From Clostridia bacterium (GTDB lineage Bacteria; Bacillota; Clostridia; Christensenellales; Aristaeellaceae): a stretch of 64,000 nt of DNA. The stretch is taken from NCBI GenBank assembly GCA_017524615.1, contig JAFXVJ010000028.1:35222-99221 (forward strand), read 5' to 3'. Shown here piece by piece: positions 11,128 through 19,068 of the stretch; the first letter of the stretch is position 1, and every line of letters begins with the position of its first letter. Both the position numbers and the translations under genes were made by a program. Below the pieces are notes generated by a model. It was given only the letters and a program-made list of their open reading frames with translations. It did no database searches and was not told where the DNA came from.

Positions 11128-12378
11128 ATGAAAAAGCATTGGAAATTTCTGCTGACCGTCTTCCTGTGCGCGGCGCTGCTCATGGTGGGCGTGACCGCGG
11201 CATCCGCCGAAATCGCAGACAGCGGCACCTGCGGCGCGGACCTGCGCTGGACGCTGGACGGAACCGGCCTCCTCACCATCACCGGAACAGGCGGCATGAC
11301 GGATTATAGCGAGGACGACCCTGCGCCCTGGGGCACGGATATCACAGGCGTCGTGATCGAAAACGGAGCCGCCAGCATCGGCAGCTATGCTTTCTGCTGG
11401 TGCGCCGGCCTGAGCGGCGTCATCATTCCGGGCAGTGTGGCGACGATCGGAGATTGGGCCTTCGGATACTGCGACGGCCTGACCGCTGTCTCCATCTCGG
11501 AAGGCGTTGCCTATATCAACGATTGTGCCTTCATGTACTGCTGCAATCTGGCCGATGTCATCCTCCCCGACAGCCTGACCAGCATCGGCAATGACGCCTT
11601 CTCCGGCTGCTACAGCCTGACCGACGTCACCATCCCGGACGGCGTTGAGACCATCGGCTATGCCTTCCGCTTCTGCAGCGGCTTGACCTCCATTCTGGTT
11701 TCCGAAAACAGCGCGGCGTTTGCTTCCTATGCCGATGCGCTGTATGACAAGGCCCGAACCGTGCTCATTCAGTATCCCTGCGGCAAAAACACCGCTGTTC
11801 TTGCGGAGGGCGTGCTCGACATCGGGGAGTATGCTTTCGGCGGATGCGATTTATTGACCAGCGTCACCCTGCCAAGCTCCGTCCTCCGCTTGGGCGAACA
11901 CGCTTTCGACGCATGCACCAGCCTGTCCGCCGTGACCGTTCCCAGCAGCGTCTACAGCATTGGCGACTATGCTTTTGATGGCTGCTCCAGTCTGGCCAGC
12001 GTCACCATCCCGGAAAGCGTCACAAGCATTGGCAATTATGCTTTCTCTGACTGCCCCAGCCTGACCCTCTCCGTGTATCTCAAGAGCGCCGGTCTGGCAT
12101 ACGCCAAGGCAAACAGTATCCCCTATACCATCCTGGTCAGTCTGGAAACATTGGATACCCTGTTCCTCCCCGCCGGCCTGACCGCCATCGAGGCGGAGGC
12201 CTTTGCCGGCGCGGCCTTTGAAGCGGTCATCGTGCAGGAGGGGTGCCAGTCCATCGGCGCAGGGGCGTTTGACCATTGTCCCCATCTGATCTACGTCCGC
12301 GTGCCCGCCGGTACCGCGATCCACGATACGGCCTTTGCCGGCTGCGATGATGTGACCGTCGACCGGATGACCCCATAG
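11128..12378 (+). CDS. Secreted BspA-type leucine-rich repeat protein (LRR_5)
   Basis: The 416-residue protein has a signal peptide ending near ASAE, then a GTCGADLRWTLDGTGLLTITGTG module that commonly precedes these repeats. About ten roughly 23-residue repeats follow, of the form SIGxxAFxxCxxLxxVxIPxSV, typical of BspA/LRR_5 proteins. These are extracellular and in other species mediate adhesion to host matrix or to other bacteria. It lacks an LPXTG motif or an obvious C-terminal anchor, so it may be released or held by other means. AAAGGAGAAAG precedes the ATG. It is a single-gene unit between a promoter and a terminator. Confidence 0.88.
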   Translation: MKKHWKFLLTVFLCAALLMVGVTAASAEIADSGTCGADLRWTLDGTGLLTITGTGGMTDYSEDDPAPWGTDITGVVIENGAASIGSYAFCWCAGLSGVIIPGSVATIGDWAFGYCDGLTAVSISEGVAYINDCAFMYCCNLADVILPDSLTSIGNDAFSGCYSLTDVTIPDGVETIGYAFRFCSGLTSILVSENSAAFASYADALYDKARTVLIQYPCGKNTAVLAEGVLDIGEYAFGGCDLLTSVTLPSSVLRLGEHAFDACTSLSAVTVPSSVYSIGDYAFDGCSSLASVTIPESVTSIGNYAFSDCPSLTLSVYLKSAGLAYAKANSIPYTILVSLETLDTLFLPAGLTAIEAEAFAGAAFEAVIVQEGCQSIGAGAFDHCPHLIYVRVPAGTAIHDTAFAGCDDVTVDRMTP

Positions 12379-12394
12379 TATCCCGCGCAAAAAT

Positions 12395-12434
12395 CAGGCC
12401 CGGCCACTCACAGGAGATGGACCGGGCCTGTTTT
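12395..12434 (+). terminator. Terminator after LRR gene
   Basis: CAGGCCCGG pairs with CCGGGCCTG around an 18-nt loop, followed by TTTT. Confidence 0.8.
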
Positions 12435-12515
12435 CATGATATAGACGGCACTGTGATCAGCAGCATGCCCATCATTTTTCTCGCGCGTTCCTTCTTCATT
12501 CAGCGCATAATGTTC

Positions 12516-12710
12516 TCAAACTGAATCAGGATCGGATCTGGGATGGATCTTTCATCCTGACTCGGCCGAACGAAATAAGGCTGAGGGCGGACAATCCTTG
12601 ACTTGCCGCACGAAACCCGCGCCCAGGCGCATACGCCGGGCGCAAGGCGTTTGAAGCAGGCCCGGGCGGAAAAAACGTCCAAAGGCGATATAGGATTAGC
12701 CTGAGAATCG
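12516..12710. repeat. Palindromic intergenic repeat, copy 1
   Basis: This stretch holds a left arm (CTGAATCAGGATCGGATCTG, then GGGATGGATCTTTCATCC) and a right arm (GGCGTTTGAAGCA, then GGGCGGAAAAAACGTCC). Related arms occur at 18168-18262, 42692-42775 and 50820-50878. The arms are mutually inverted, so the unit can fold into a long imperfect hairpin. The rest of the gap 12435-12885 shows only an AT-rich promoter-like stretch before the next gene (TATAAT at 12842). Confidence 0.6.
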
Positions 12711-12885
12711 TATCAATTGTTGCCGTCCCGCGCTGTCGGACAGGCCCGATCCCAGTTCTTTTTTGGTTCTTTTTTGCCCAATCCGTGCTGAATCGTCGCT
12801 ATTTTTTTCAAATTTGTATTTTCATTCAGATTATAACATGATATAATAAATTGACCAAGCCTTCGTTTGAAATGGAGGACGCGCC

Positions 12886-14220
12886 ATGCCCAATCCCATT
12901 CTGCCCCTGTGGGAGCATGTTCCGGACGGAGAGCCCCGGCTGTTTGGCCATCGGGTATATCTGTACGGCTCCCATGACCGGCCGCTGTCCGATTCCTTTT
13001 GCGACAGCAGGCTGAAGGTATGGTCGGCGGATGTGGATGATCTGGATCACTGGGGCTGCCACGGGGACATCTTCCTCAGTCAGCCGGAAGGCGGCCGCCC
13101 CAGCAACGTAGCCTGGCACGAAAACGGCATGCTGTACGCCCCGGACGCGGTTCAGATCGGCAGCCGATTCTATCTGTTCGTCTATCTGTTTTACGGCAAG
13201 GGCTGCGTGGCGGTCAGCGACCGGCCGGAGGGCCCCTTCCAGACGGCCTCGCCCTACCTGTGGGGCGATTCCCCCGAGTTTCCCCCGGGGGTGTGCGAAA
13301 ACGGCGTGCTGGTAGATCCCGGCGTATTGGTGGATGACGACGGCCGGGTGTACGTGTACGGCGGCTTTGAGCGCTCCTGGGCGGTGGAAGTGGACAGGGA
13401 CCGGCCCTGGCGGGTGATCCCCGGCAGCTATCGGGCGGATATCCTGCCGGCGGAAGCGCCCTTCCGGTTTTATGAGGCCATGTCGCCCCGCAAAATCGGC
13501 GATACCTACTACCTGATCTATTCTCCCCGCACCGGCAGTCAATTGGTCTATGCCACCGCCGCCTCTCCCCTGGGGCCGTTCACCTACCGGGGCGTCATCA
13601 TCGACAACGGCGTCGATTATCCCGGCGGCAACAACCACGGCGGTTTGGTCCGCATCGGCGAGCAGTGGTATATTTTCTACCACCGCACCACCAACGGCAC
13701 CGTGTTTTCCCGCCAGGCCTGCGCCGAGCGGATCACCATCCTGCCCGACGGGTCCATCCCCCAGGTGGAAATGACCTCCCTGGGCTTTGATTCCACCCTG
13801 AATCCCTATGAGCCCACGCCCGCCCACCGGGCCTGCGTGCTCCGGGAAGGGATGATCCAGTATTTATCCCCCCTGGCCACCGTGGTCAGCCACCTGCGCC
13901 GCGGCAGCGTGGTGGGGTATAAGTATTTTGACTTCGGTCGGCGCGGCGGAAGCTCGCCTCTGACCCTGCACCTGGATACCCAGGGGCTGGGCGAATCGGG
14001 GAGTATCCGCGTGCTGCTGGACGATCCGGATGCGGGGGAGGAAATCGCCCGCCTGTTCTTCCGGGGCGGGGACGGCCTGATCAGCGCCGCCGTCCGTCCC
14101 ATCAGCGGTCGTCATGCCCTGTATTTCGTCCTGGAGGATGAACGTCATCCCCCCGCCTGGGCTCAGCCGGATCAAAACAGGGAACTGCTCCGCATCCGGC
14201 AATTCGTCTTTGTCCGCTAA
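12886..14220 (+). CDS. Cytoplasmic GH43 family glycoside hydrolase
   Basis: The 444-residue protein lacks a signal peptide. Its N-terminal two thirds form the GH43 five-bladed propeller: FGHRVYLYGSHD at the start with the general-base Asp region, APDAVQIGSRFYLFV for the second blade, and FYEAMSPRKIGDTYYLIYS, where the Glu is the likely general acid. NNHGGLVRIGEQWYIFYHR closes the propeller. A C-terminal beta-sandwich follows. Substrates are probably alpha-L-arabinosides or beta-xylosides, consistent with the GH51 genes at 1-5.4 kb. A GGAGG site lies before the ATG. Fine specificity cannot be told from the sequence. Confidence 0.88.
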   Translation: MPNPILPLWEHVPDGEPRLFGHRVYLYGSHDRPLSDSFCDSRLKVWSADVDDLDHWGCHGDIFLSQPEGGRPSNVAWHENGMLYAPDAVQIGSRFYLFVYLFYGKGCVAVSDRPEGPFQTASPYLWGDSPEFPPGVCENGVLVDPGVLVDDDGRVYVYGGFERSWAVEVDRDRPWRVIPGSYRADILPAEAPFRFYEAMSPRKIGDTYYLIYSPRTGSQLVYATAASPLGPFTYRGVIIDNGVDYPGGNNHGGLVRIGEQWYIFYHRTTNGTVFSRQACAERITILPDGSIPQVEMTSLGFDSTLNPYEPTPAHRACVLREGMIQYLSPLATVVSHLRRGSVVGYKYFDFGRRGGSSPLTLHLDTQGLGESGSIRVLLDDPDAGEEIARLFFRGGDGLISAAVRPISGRHALYFVLEDERHPPAWAQPDQNRELLRIRQFVFVR

Positions 14221-14331
14221 CCCCCGTTTCATGCCATACGCGTTCCACAAAGCCCGGTCGTTTCAGGCGGAGCGATCGGGAACGCGCGGATGGTTGATCC
14301 GCCAGAATACTTTGAAGGAGGACTGGATTCC

Positions 14332-16584
14332 ATGCTCAAGCAAAAACCCTGGGTTGCCATCTGCTGCATCGCGCTGATCGCGGTGATCGCGCTGGTGGCC
14401 ACCATCTCCGCCAAGAACAGCGCGCAGAATGAATTGAATAATGTGCGCACCGTCAGCGCGGTGGATCTGGAAAACGCCAAGAACGCCGCTTCCGACGCAG
14501 CCGCCAAGGCCGCTGAGGAACTGGCTGCCGTAAAAGCGGACGCGGAGGCCGCAGCGCAGGCCGCCGCCGATGAACTGGCCGCCGTAAAGGCAGAGGCGGA
14601 AAGCGCTGCCCAGGCCGCCGCTGATGAATTAGCCGCCGCCAGGGATACCGCCGCCGCGGAGCTGGAAAACGCCAAGGCTGCTGCTGCAGAGGCGCTGGCC
14701 GCTTCTCAGGCTGAAACGGCCGCCGCTGCCCAGGCCGCTGCCGATCTGGAGTCTGCCTACGCGGATACTGCCGCTGCCCTGAACGCCGCCAAGGAAGAAG
14801 CCGCCGCCAATCTGGAAGCCGCTAAAGCGGAAGCTGAGGCTGCTCTGAACGCTGCCAAGGAAGAAGCTGCCGCCAAAGCCGCTGCCGATCTGGAAGCCGT
14901 TAAAGCGGAAGCTGAGGCTGCCCTGAACGCTGCCAAAGAAGAAGCTGCCGCCAAGGTCGCTGATCTGGAAGCCGCTAAAGCGGAAGCCGAGGCTGCCCTG
15001 AACACCGCCAAGGAAGAAGCTGCCGCCAAGGCCGCCGATCTGGAAACCGTCAAAGCGGAAGCCGAGGCTGCCCTGAACGCTGCCAAGGAAGAAGCTGCCG
15101 CCAAGGCCGCTGCCGATCTGGAAGCCGTCAAAGCGGAAGCCGAGGCTGCCCTGAAGGCCGCCAAGGAAGAAGCCACCACCAAGGGTGCCGATCTGGAAGC
15201 CATCAAAGCGGAAGCCGAGGCTGCCCTGAACGCCGCCAAGGAAGAAGCCGCCGCCCAGGCCGCTGCTGATCTGGAAGCCGCCAAAGCGGAAGCCGAGGCT
15301 GCCCTGAATAGCGCCAAGGAAGAAGCCGAAGCGACCCTGAAGGCTGCCAAAGAAGAAACCGCTCAGCTTATTGAAGAACTGGCCAACGTGAAGAACGAGG
15401 CCGCCGAAGCCGCTGCCAAGGCTGCCGAGGAACTGGCTAACGTGAAGACCGAGGCTGCCGAAGCCGCCACCAAGGCCGCCGAGGAGCTGGCCAGCGTGAA
15501 GAATGAGGCTGCCGCCGCCGCCGCCAAGGCCGCCGAGGAGCTCTCCGCCGCTAAGGATGCCGCTGCCGCCGCTGCCGCCAAGGCCGCCGAAGAGCTGGAA
15601 AACGCCAAGGCCGGCACTGCGGAAGCCGAAAAGGCTGCCCAGGAATTGGCCGCTGCCAAGGATGCTGCCGAGGCCGCCGCCAAGGAAGCCGCCGAAGCGC
15701 TGGAAACGGCCAAGGCTGAAGCGGAAGCCGCCGTCAAGCAGACCACGGAAGCGCTGGATGCCGCCAAGGCCGAAGCCGCCGCTGCCAAGGAAGCCGCTGC
15801 TGCCGCCGCCGACAAGGCCGCGGAAGAGCTGGCTGCCGCCAAAGCTGAGGCGGAAGCCACCATCAATGAGCTGAAAGCCCAGCTGGAAGAAGCCAACAAG
15901 CCCGCTGAGAAGCAAGACGTAACTGACGACGCCGTGATGTCTCACGAAGAATATGTGGCTGCCGCGCTGGACACCGAAGTGAAGGTGGAAACCTACGTGC
16001 AGGCCAAGCAGAGCTGGTGGGACAACAAAGCTACCATCTATGCCCAGTCTCCCGATGGCGCGTACTTCATCTACAGCATGGCCATCAGCCAGGAAGACTA
16101 TGAAAAGCTGGTCCCCGGTACCAAGATCATCGTGACTGGCTACAAGAGTGAATGGAGCGGCGAAGTGGAAATTATCGACGCCACATACGAAATCGTCGAG
16201 GGTGACACCTTCATCGCCGAGCCGGCCGATGTGACCGCTCTGCTGGGCACGGATGAGCTGATTGCCCATCAGAATGAAAAGGTCGCCTTCAAGGGCGTGA
16301 CCGTGGAAGCTTATGATGAAAACGGCGCTGCCTTCGCTTACAAGAACGAAGAAGAGAAGAGCGACGACCTGTACTTCAAGGTTTCCAAGGATGGCGTCAC
16401 CTATAACTTCTGCGTGGAATTCTATCTCTGCGGCCAGGATACCGACGTGTACAAGGCTGTGGAAGCGCTGAACGTGGGCGATGTAATCGATGTGGAAGCG
16501 TTCCTGTACTGGTATGAAGGCGCCAATCCCCACACCACCGCCATCACCGTGGTCACTCCCGCCGCGGAAGCTGCCGCCGAATAA
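14332..16584 (+). CDS. Membrane-anchored Ala/Glu/Lys-rich repeat coiled-coil protein with C-terminal OB-like domains
   Basis: The 750-residue protein has one N-terminal membrane segment (KPWVAICCIALIAVIALVA) and should face outward. Residues about 25-530 are a continuous low-complexity helix rich in Ala, Glu and Lys. It contains seven near-identical 25/26-residue units (DLEAVKAEAEAALNAAKEEA plus Ala/Lys), then about five 18-residue units (ELANVKNEAAEAAAKAAE). The last 210 residues are globular and look like two OB-type beta-barrel repeats (VMSHEEYVAAALDTEVKVETYV; and TDELIAHQNEKVAFKGVTVEAY). The design suggests a stalk holding a small binding domain away from the membrane. AAGGAGGA precedes the ATG. 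Function unknown. Confidence 0.82.
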   Translation: MLKQKPWVAICCIALIAVIALVATISAKNSAQNELNNVRTVSAVDLENAKNAASDAAAKAAEELAAVKADAEAAAQAAADELAAVKAEAESAAQAAADELAAARDTAAAELENAKAAAAEALAASQAETAAAAQAAADLESAYADTAAALNAAKEEAAANLEAAKAEAEAALNAAKEEAAAKAAADLEAVKAEAEAALNAAKEEAAAKVADLEAAKAEAEAALNTAKEEAAAKAADLETVKAEAEAALNAAKEEAAAKAAADLEAVKAEAEAALKAAKEEATTKGADLEAIKAEAEAALNAAKEEAAAQAAADLEAAKAEAEAALNSAKEEAEATLKAAKEETAQLIEELANVKNEAAEAAAKAAEELANVKTEAAEAATKAAEELASVKNEAAAAAAKAAEELSAAKDAAAAAAAKAAEELENAKAGTAEAEKAAQELAAAKDAAEAAAKEAAEALETAKAEAEAAVKQTTEALDAAKAEAAAAKEAAAAAADKAAEELAAAKAEAEATINELKAQLEEANKPAEKQDVTDDAVMSHEEYVAAALDTEVKVETYVQAKQSWWDNKATIYAQSPDGAYFIYSMAISQEDYEKLVPGTKIIVTGYKSEWSGEVEIIDATYEIVEGDTFIAEPADVTALLGTDELIAHQNEKVAFKGVTVEAYDENGAAFAYKNEEEKSDDLYFKVSKDGVTYNFCVEFYLCGQDTDVYKAVEALNVGDVIDVEAFLYWYEGANPHTTAITVVTPAAEAAAE
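14809..15345 (+). repeat. In-gene tandem repeats of 75/78 bp
   Basis: Seven consecutive units of 25 or 26 codons are near identical at DNA level within the coiled-coil gene. The length alternation (75 or 78 bp) reflects presence or absence of one Ala codon at the unit end. Such arrays vary in copy number by recombination or slippage. Confidence 0.8.
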
Positions 16585-16601
16585 TCCATCTTCCAAATAA
16601 G

Positions 16602-16632
16602 CCTGAGCCCCTCCCGGGCGGAGGGGCTCAGG
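16602..16632 (+). terminator. Hairpin after coiled-coil gene
   Basis: A perfect 13-bp stem (CCTGAGCCCCTCC / GGAGGGGCTCAGG) lies 18 nt after the stop codon. The T run is poor, so termination may rely on the second hairpin at 16647. Confidence 0.6.
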
Positions 16633-16646
16633 GGCTGTTGCACAAT

Positions 16647-16704
16647 GATATGCTCCCTTCCGGGCAGACAGGAAAAAAGCTGCCAGGAGGGGAGCATATC
16701 TTTT
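16647..16704 (+). terminator. Second hairpin with TTTT tail
   Basis: GATATGCTCCC pairs with GGGAGCATATC across a 32-nt loop and is followed by TTTT. It immediately precedes the MITE-like element. Confidence 0.5.
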
Positions 16705-16711
16705 GGCTTTC

Positions 16712-16943
16712 ATACTATACTCAAATTAAAATAGCAAGTAAAAAAGTAAAACGCTCCTGTCATCCCGAGCGGAGTGGAGCGAGAGCGGAACGAAGTCGAG
16801 GGATTTTTGAGAAACAGATTACTCCCAGCAGCATATTGCCCAGTTTCCAGATCCCTCCACTCCGCTTCGCTCTCGCTCCGCTTCGGTCGGGATGACATTT
16901 TACTTCGTCTATCTTCCTTGCCGATTTTATTCGAGAATAGTAT
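16712..16943. mobile_element. MITE-like element, copy A (232 bp)
   Basis: The element has imperfect terminal inverted repeats of about 26 bp (start ATACTATACTCAAATTAAAA; end, read on the other strand, ATACTATTCTCGAATAAAAT). Inside is a large palindrome built from GTCATCCCGAGCGGAG and its complement. A 221-bp copy with the same ends lies at 42879-43099. It encodes no protein, so it would be mobilised in trans. Confidence 0.75.
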
Positions 16944-17245
16944 CAGCTGCTGAAAAAGCCAAATAGATGTCTCTTCGCATTTTCTTAGAATTTCTGTATA
17001 CATGTGACTCGCGGCTATGCCGCGGAGTTCTTGCAGGGAAGGGGATTTCTGCCATGCAGGCAGGCTGCGCACGCCCGGCTTTTTAGCCGAATCCCCTGAC
17101 TTTCCGTGAAGAGCCCTTCGGATTACGTACCTCCAGCGCTGCGATCGGAAATCGTTCCCCCGGATGGGGCAAGGCACCGCGTCCGGCCTGCGCGCGGGTC
17201 TATCGGACGGGCTTTGCGCATATCCTGCCACCAGGGGGTGATCGG
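16944..17245. other. Gene-free leader region before yabP
   Basis: About 300 bp without a gene. It holds a CGCGGC/GCCGCG hairpin near 17010 and GGGGATT (17042) which can pair with AATCCCC (17090). No consensus sigma-A promoter is obvious; a sporulation sigma factor promoter for yabP would be expected here but cannot be assigned with confidence. Confidence 0.4.
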
Positions 17246-17536
17246 ATGGAGAAAGATCAGGCAGCCCGGCGGCCGGAACCGGCCCGGCCCCATACCCTGA
17301 CCATGGAAAACAGGCAGCAGGCCGCGCTGACGGGCATCAGTGAAGTGGTGGCCTTTGATGAGAATCAGGTGGTGCTGCGCACAGACACCGGGGAAGTGGC
17401 CCTGACCGGAGAGGGGCTGCACGTGACCCGGCTGATGCTGGAAGAAGGGCAATTGTCGGTGGAAGGCAAAATCGACAGCGTTTTTTACACCCAGCGCAGC
17501 CGCCGTCGGGGATGGCTGCGGCGAAATGGCGCATGA
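17246..17536 (+). CDS. yabP: Sporulation protein YabP
   Basis: This 96-residue protein matches the YabP/YqfC family: a variable N-terminus then HTLTMENRQQAALTGISEVVAFDENQVVLRTDTGEVALTGEGLHV and LMLEEGQLSVEGKIDSVFY. In Bacillus, YabP and YabQ are made in the mother cell under sigma E and are needed for spore cortex formation. AGGGGGTGATCGG provides the ribosome site. It overlaps yabQ by 4 nt. Its presence is the strongest sign that this organism is, or descends from, a spore former. Confidence 0.93.
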   Translation: MEKDQAARRPEPARPHTLTMENRQQAALTGISEVVAFDENQVVLRTDTGEVALTGEGLHVTRLMLEEGQLSVEGKIDSVFYTQRSRRRGWLRRNGA

Positions 17537-17892
17537 CGTTTTTTGAGTCCGCCGGTCAGCCCACGGCGTTCCTGCTGCTGTTGGCCGCAGGCTTCAGCAC
17601 GGCGGTGCTCTATGACGGGCTGAGGCTAATGCGCCGCCGGACGCCCCGGTGGATGCAGGCAGCGCTGGACGCCGCATGGTGCTTGGCGGCGGCGGTCAGC
17701 TGCCTGACGGCCCTGGTTGTATCCGGCGAGCGGCAGCTCAGGCTGTATGCCCTGCTGGGGCTGGCCTGCGGGGCCGGGCTCTATTGCCTGGGGCTCCGGA
17801 TGCTGCTGCGGGCCGCCTGGCGCGGACTGCGCCGATTGAAAAAACAGCCGCAGAGCGCTTCCGCATCTGCGCAGGGAGGGAAAACCCCATGA
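17533..17892 (+). CDS. yabQ: Spore cortex biosynthesis protein YabQ
   Basis: The 119-residue membrane protein starts at an ATGA overlap with yabP. It shows the YabQ pattern: a first membrane helix followed by AVLYDGLRLMRR, then two or three further helices and a basic C-terminus. YabQ acts in the mother-cell outer forespore membrane during cortex synthesis. The order yabP-yabQ is conserved in spore-forming Firmicutes; in Bacillus divIC follows, whereas here a different small protein overlaps its end. Confidence 0.9.
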   Translation: MTFFESAGQPTAFLLLLAAGFSTAVLYDGLRLMRRRTPRWMQAALDAAWCLAAAVSCLTALVVSGERQLRLYALLGLACGAGLYCLGLRMLLRAAWRGLRRLKKQPQSASASAQGGKTP

Positions 17893-18065
17893 CAAGGAAA
17901 CAAGCCGCTGTGACCATGCTGCTGTTGGCGGTGCTGGCCGCCGCCGTGTTTTTCGTGCTGTCCCACAGAAAGGATCAGCCGGTCCCCAATTCCATCACGT
18001 CCGCGGAATCCCCCGCTCCAGCAGCAACGCCTGACGTGGCGCAGGATCCCACCGCCGCGCCATAG
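17889..18065 (+). CDS. Small single-pass membrane protein in the divIC position
   Basis: This 58-residue protein overlaps the yabQ stop by ATGA and so is translationally coupled to it. It has one membrane helix (AAVTMLLLAVLAAAVFFVL), a short basic segment (SHRKDQ) and a Pro/Ala/Thr-rich tail. It occupies the place of divIC/ftsB in the yabP-yabQ operon but lacks the coiled coil and length of a FtsB/DivIC protein (usually 90-120 residues). It may be a lineage-specific sporulation membrane protein or an unrelated gene. A strong terminator follows. Confidence 0.6.
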   Translation: MTRKQAAVTMLLLAVLAAAVFFVLSHRKDQPVPNSITSAESPAPAATPDVAQDPTAAP

Positions 18066-18092
18066 ATTTCCCGGGAGGCCCGAAGGGCCGGA

Positions 18093-18147
18093 AAAAAACA
18101 AGCGGGGCACGCGGGGGTATGCCATATCCCCCGCGCCCCGCTTTTTT
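18093..18147. terminator. Strong terminator after yabPQ operon
   Basis: AAGCGGGGC and CGCGGGGG pair with CCCCCGCG and CCCCGCTT in one long stem with a short loop, followed by TTTTTT; a run of A on the left side makes it bidirectional. Confidence 0.85.
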
Positions 18148-18167
18148 GTGCGGAACTGCTATACTGC

Positions 18168-18262
18168 TTTCAAGCTGAATCAATGAGCAGATTTGGGAGG
18201 GCTTTTCATCCCGGCTCAGCCGCATGAGGCAAAGCCAGGGCGGAAAAGCCGCCCAAAATGGC
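18168..18262. repeat. Palindromic intergenic repeat, copy 2
   Basis: Compact copy of the family: TTTGGGAGGGCTTTTCATCC plus CGGCTCAGCC on the left, GGCAAAGCCAGGGCGGAAAA plus GCCGCCCAAA on the right. The two arms form an imperfect hairpin of about 28 bp. It begins with GCTGAATCA, as the other copies do. Confidence 0.65.
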
Positions 18263-18285
18263 CGGTTGTTTAGCGCCGTATGATT

Positions 18286-19068
18286 TCAGAATTTGCCGCC
18301 GTGTCCGCCGTGATGGGTGCCGGAACTGCCATGGAAGCCGCCGCCGGATCCACCGCCGCCGCCGCTCCGGGAAGGTTCCACGATCCGCTGGCGGGTGGTG
18401 GAGGTATACAGGTAAATATCCTGGGAGCGGGTCAGCCGGAAGGAATCTTTCTTCACATAGGACATGGCGTCCTGCTTGCGCCGCACGGTGCGCATCTTTG
18501 CCTTCATGCTCAAGGACGCAATGAGCCCCACGGCCAGGCCGGCAATCAGCAGCAGAGGCAGCTTTTCCCTTGCCCGCTGAGCCGGAGACTTGGGATGGGC
18601 CCGGACCAGGCGGGACTGCACGTCTTTCAGGAACGTATCCACCGCGGACACGAAATTGCTGCGTTTCAGCGCCGGCAGTATATCATCCTCGATATCGTAC
18701 AGCACGTATTGGGAAAACACTTCTTCCCCCCGGCCGGTGGTGAGCATATAGAAATCCCGGTTGCCCACGCCGCCGCCCACCACGAGCAGCAGCAGGATCC
18801 CATCGTGGTCTTCTCCGTATCCATAGCCGCCGTAATCGTAAAAATCCGCGGCATAATCCTGGGGCGAATAGGAGCCGATGCTGTTTTCCGTCACCAGCAC
18901 CACGTCAAACTGCTCCTCCGACAGGATTTGGGCAATGCGATCCTCCCAGGCGCTGATTTGCCCGGAAGTGAACAGCCCCGCGTTATCGTGCACCTTGCTT
19001 TCGGCCAGGGCGGGCATTGCGATGCACAGCAGGATGAGCAGCAGAAAAAAGAACCGTTTCATGCTCAT
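18286..19068 (-). CDS. TPM domain-containing membrane protein
   Basis: The 260-residue protein has a signal peptide (MKRFFFLLLILLCIAMPALAE), then a TPM domain (VHDNAGLFTSGQISAWEDRIAQILSEEQ... VVLVTENSIG...YGEDHDGILLLLV) that places it with proteins linked in other organisms to membrane protein repair or phosphatase activity. A membrane helix near residue 190 and a Gly/His/Ser-rich tail (GGGSGGGFHGSSGTHHGGHG) follow; such tails are typical of TPM proteins. ATG overlaps the stop of the zinc-ribbon gene upstream (ATGA). It is the last gene of the DUF4956-VTC-zinc ribbon-TPM unit. Confidence 0.85.
   Translation of the reverse strand: MSMKRFFFLLLILLCIAMPALAESKVHDNAGLFTSGQISAWEDRIAQILSEEQFDVVLVTENSIGSYSPQDYAADFYDYGGYGYGEDHDGILLLLVVGGGVGNRDFYMLTTGRGEEVFSQYVLYDIEDDILPALKRSNFVSAVDTFLKDVQSRLVRAHPKSPAQRAREKLPLLLIAGLAVGLIASLSMKAKMRTVRRKQDAMSYVKKDSFRLTRSQDIYLYTSTTRQRIVEPSRSGGGGGSGGGFHGSSGTHHGGHGGKF

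Noticed and set aside
14629-16713. 694-codon open frame on the minus strand rich in Gly, Phe and Ser
   Set aside because: It is the complement of the Ala/Glu/Lys repeat gene; low-complexity GC-rich codons leave the opposite strand open. No ribosome site, and the plus frame has an anchor and a folded domain.
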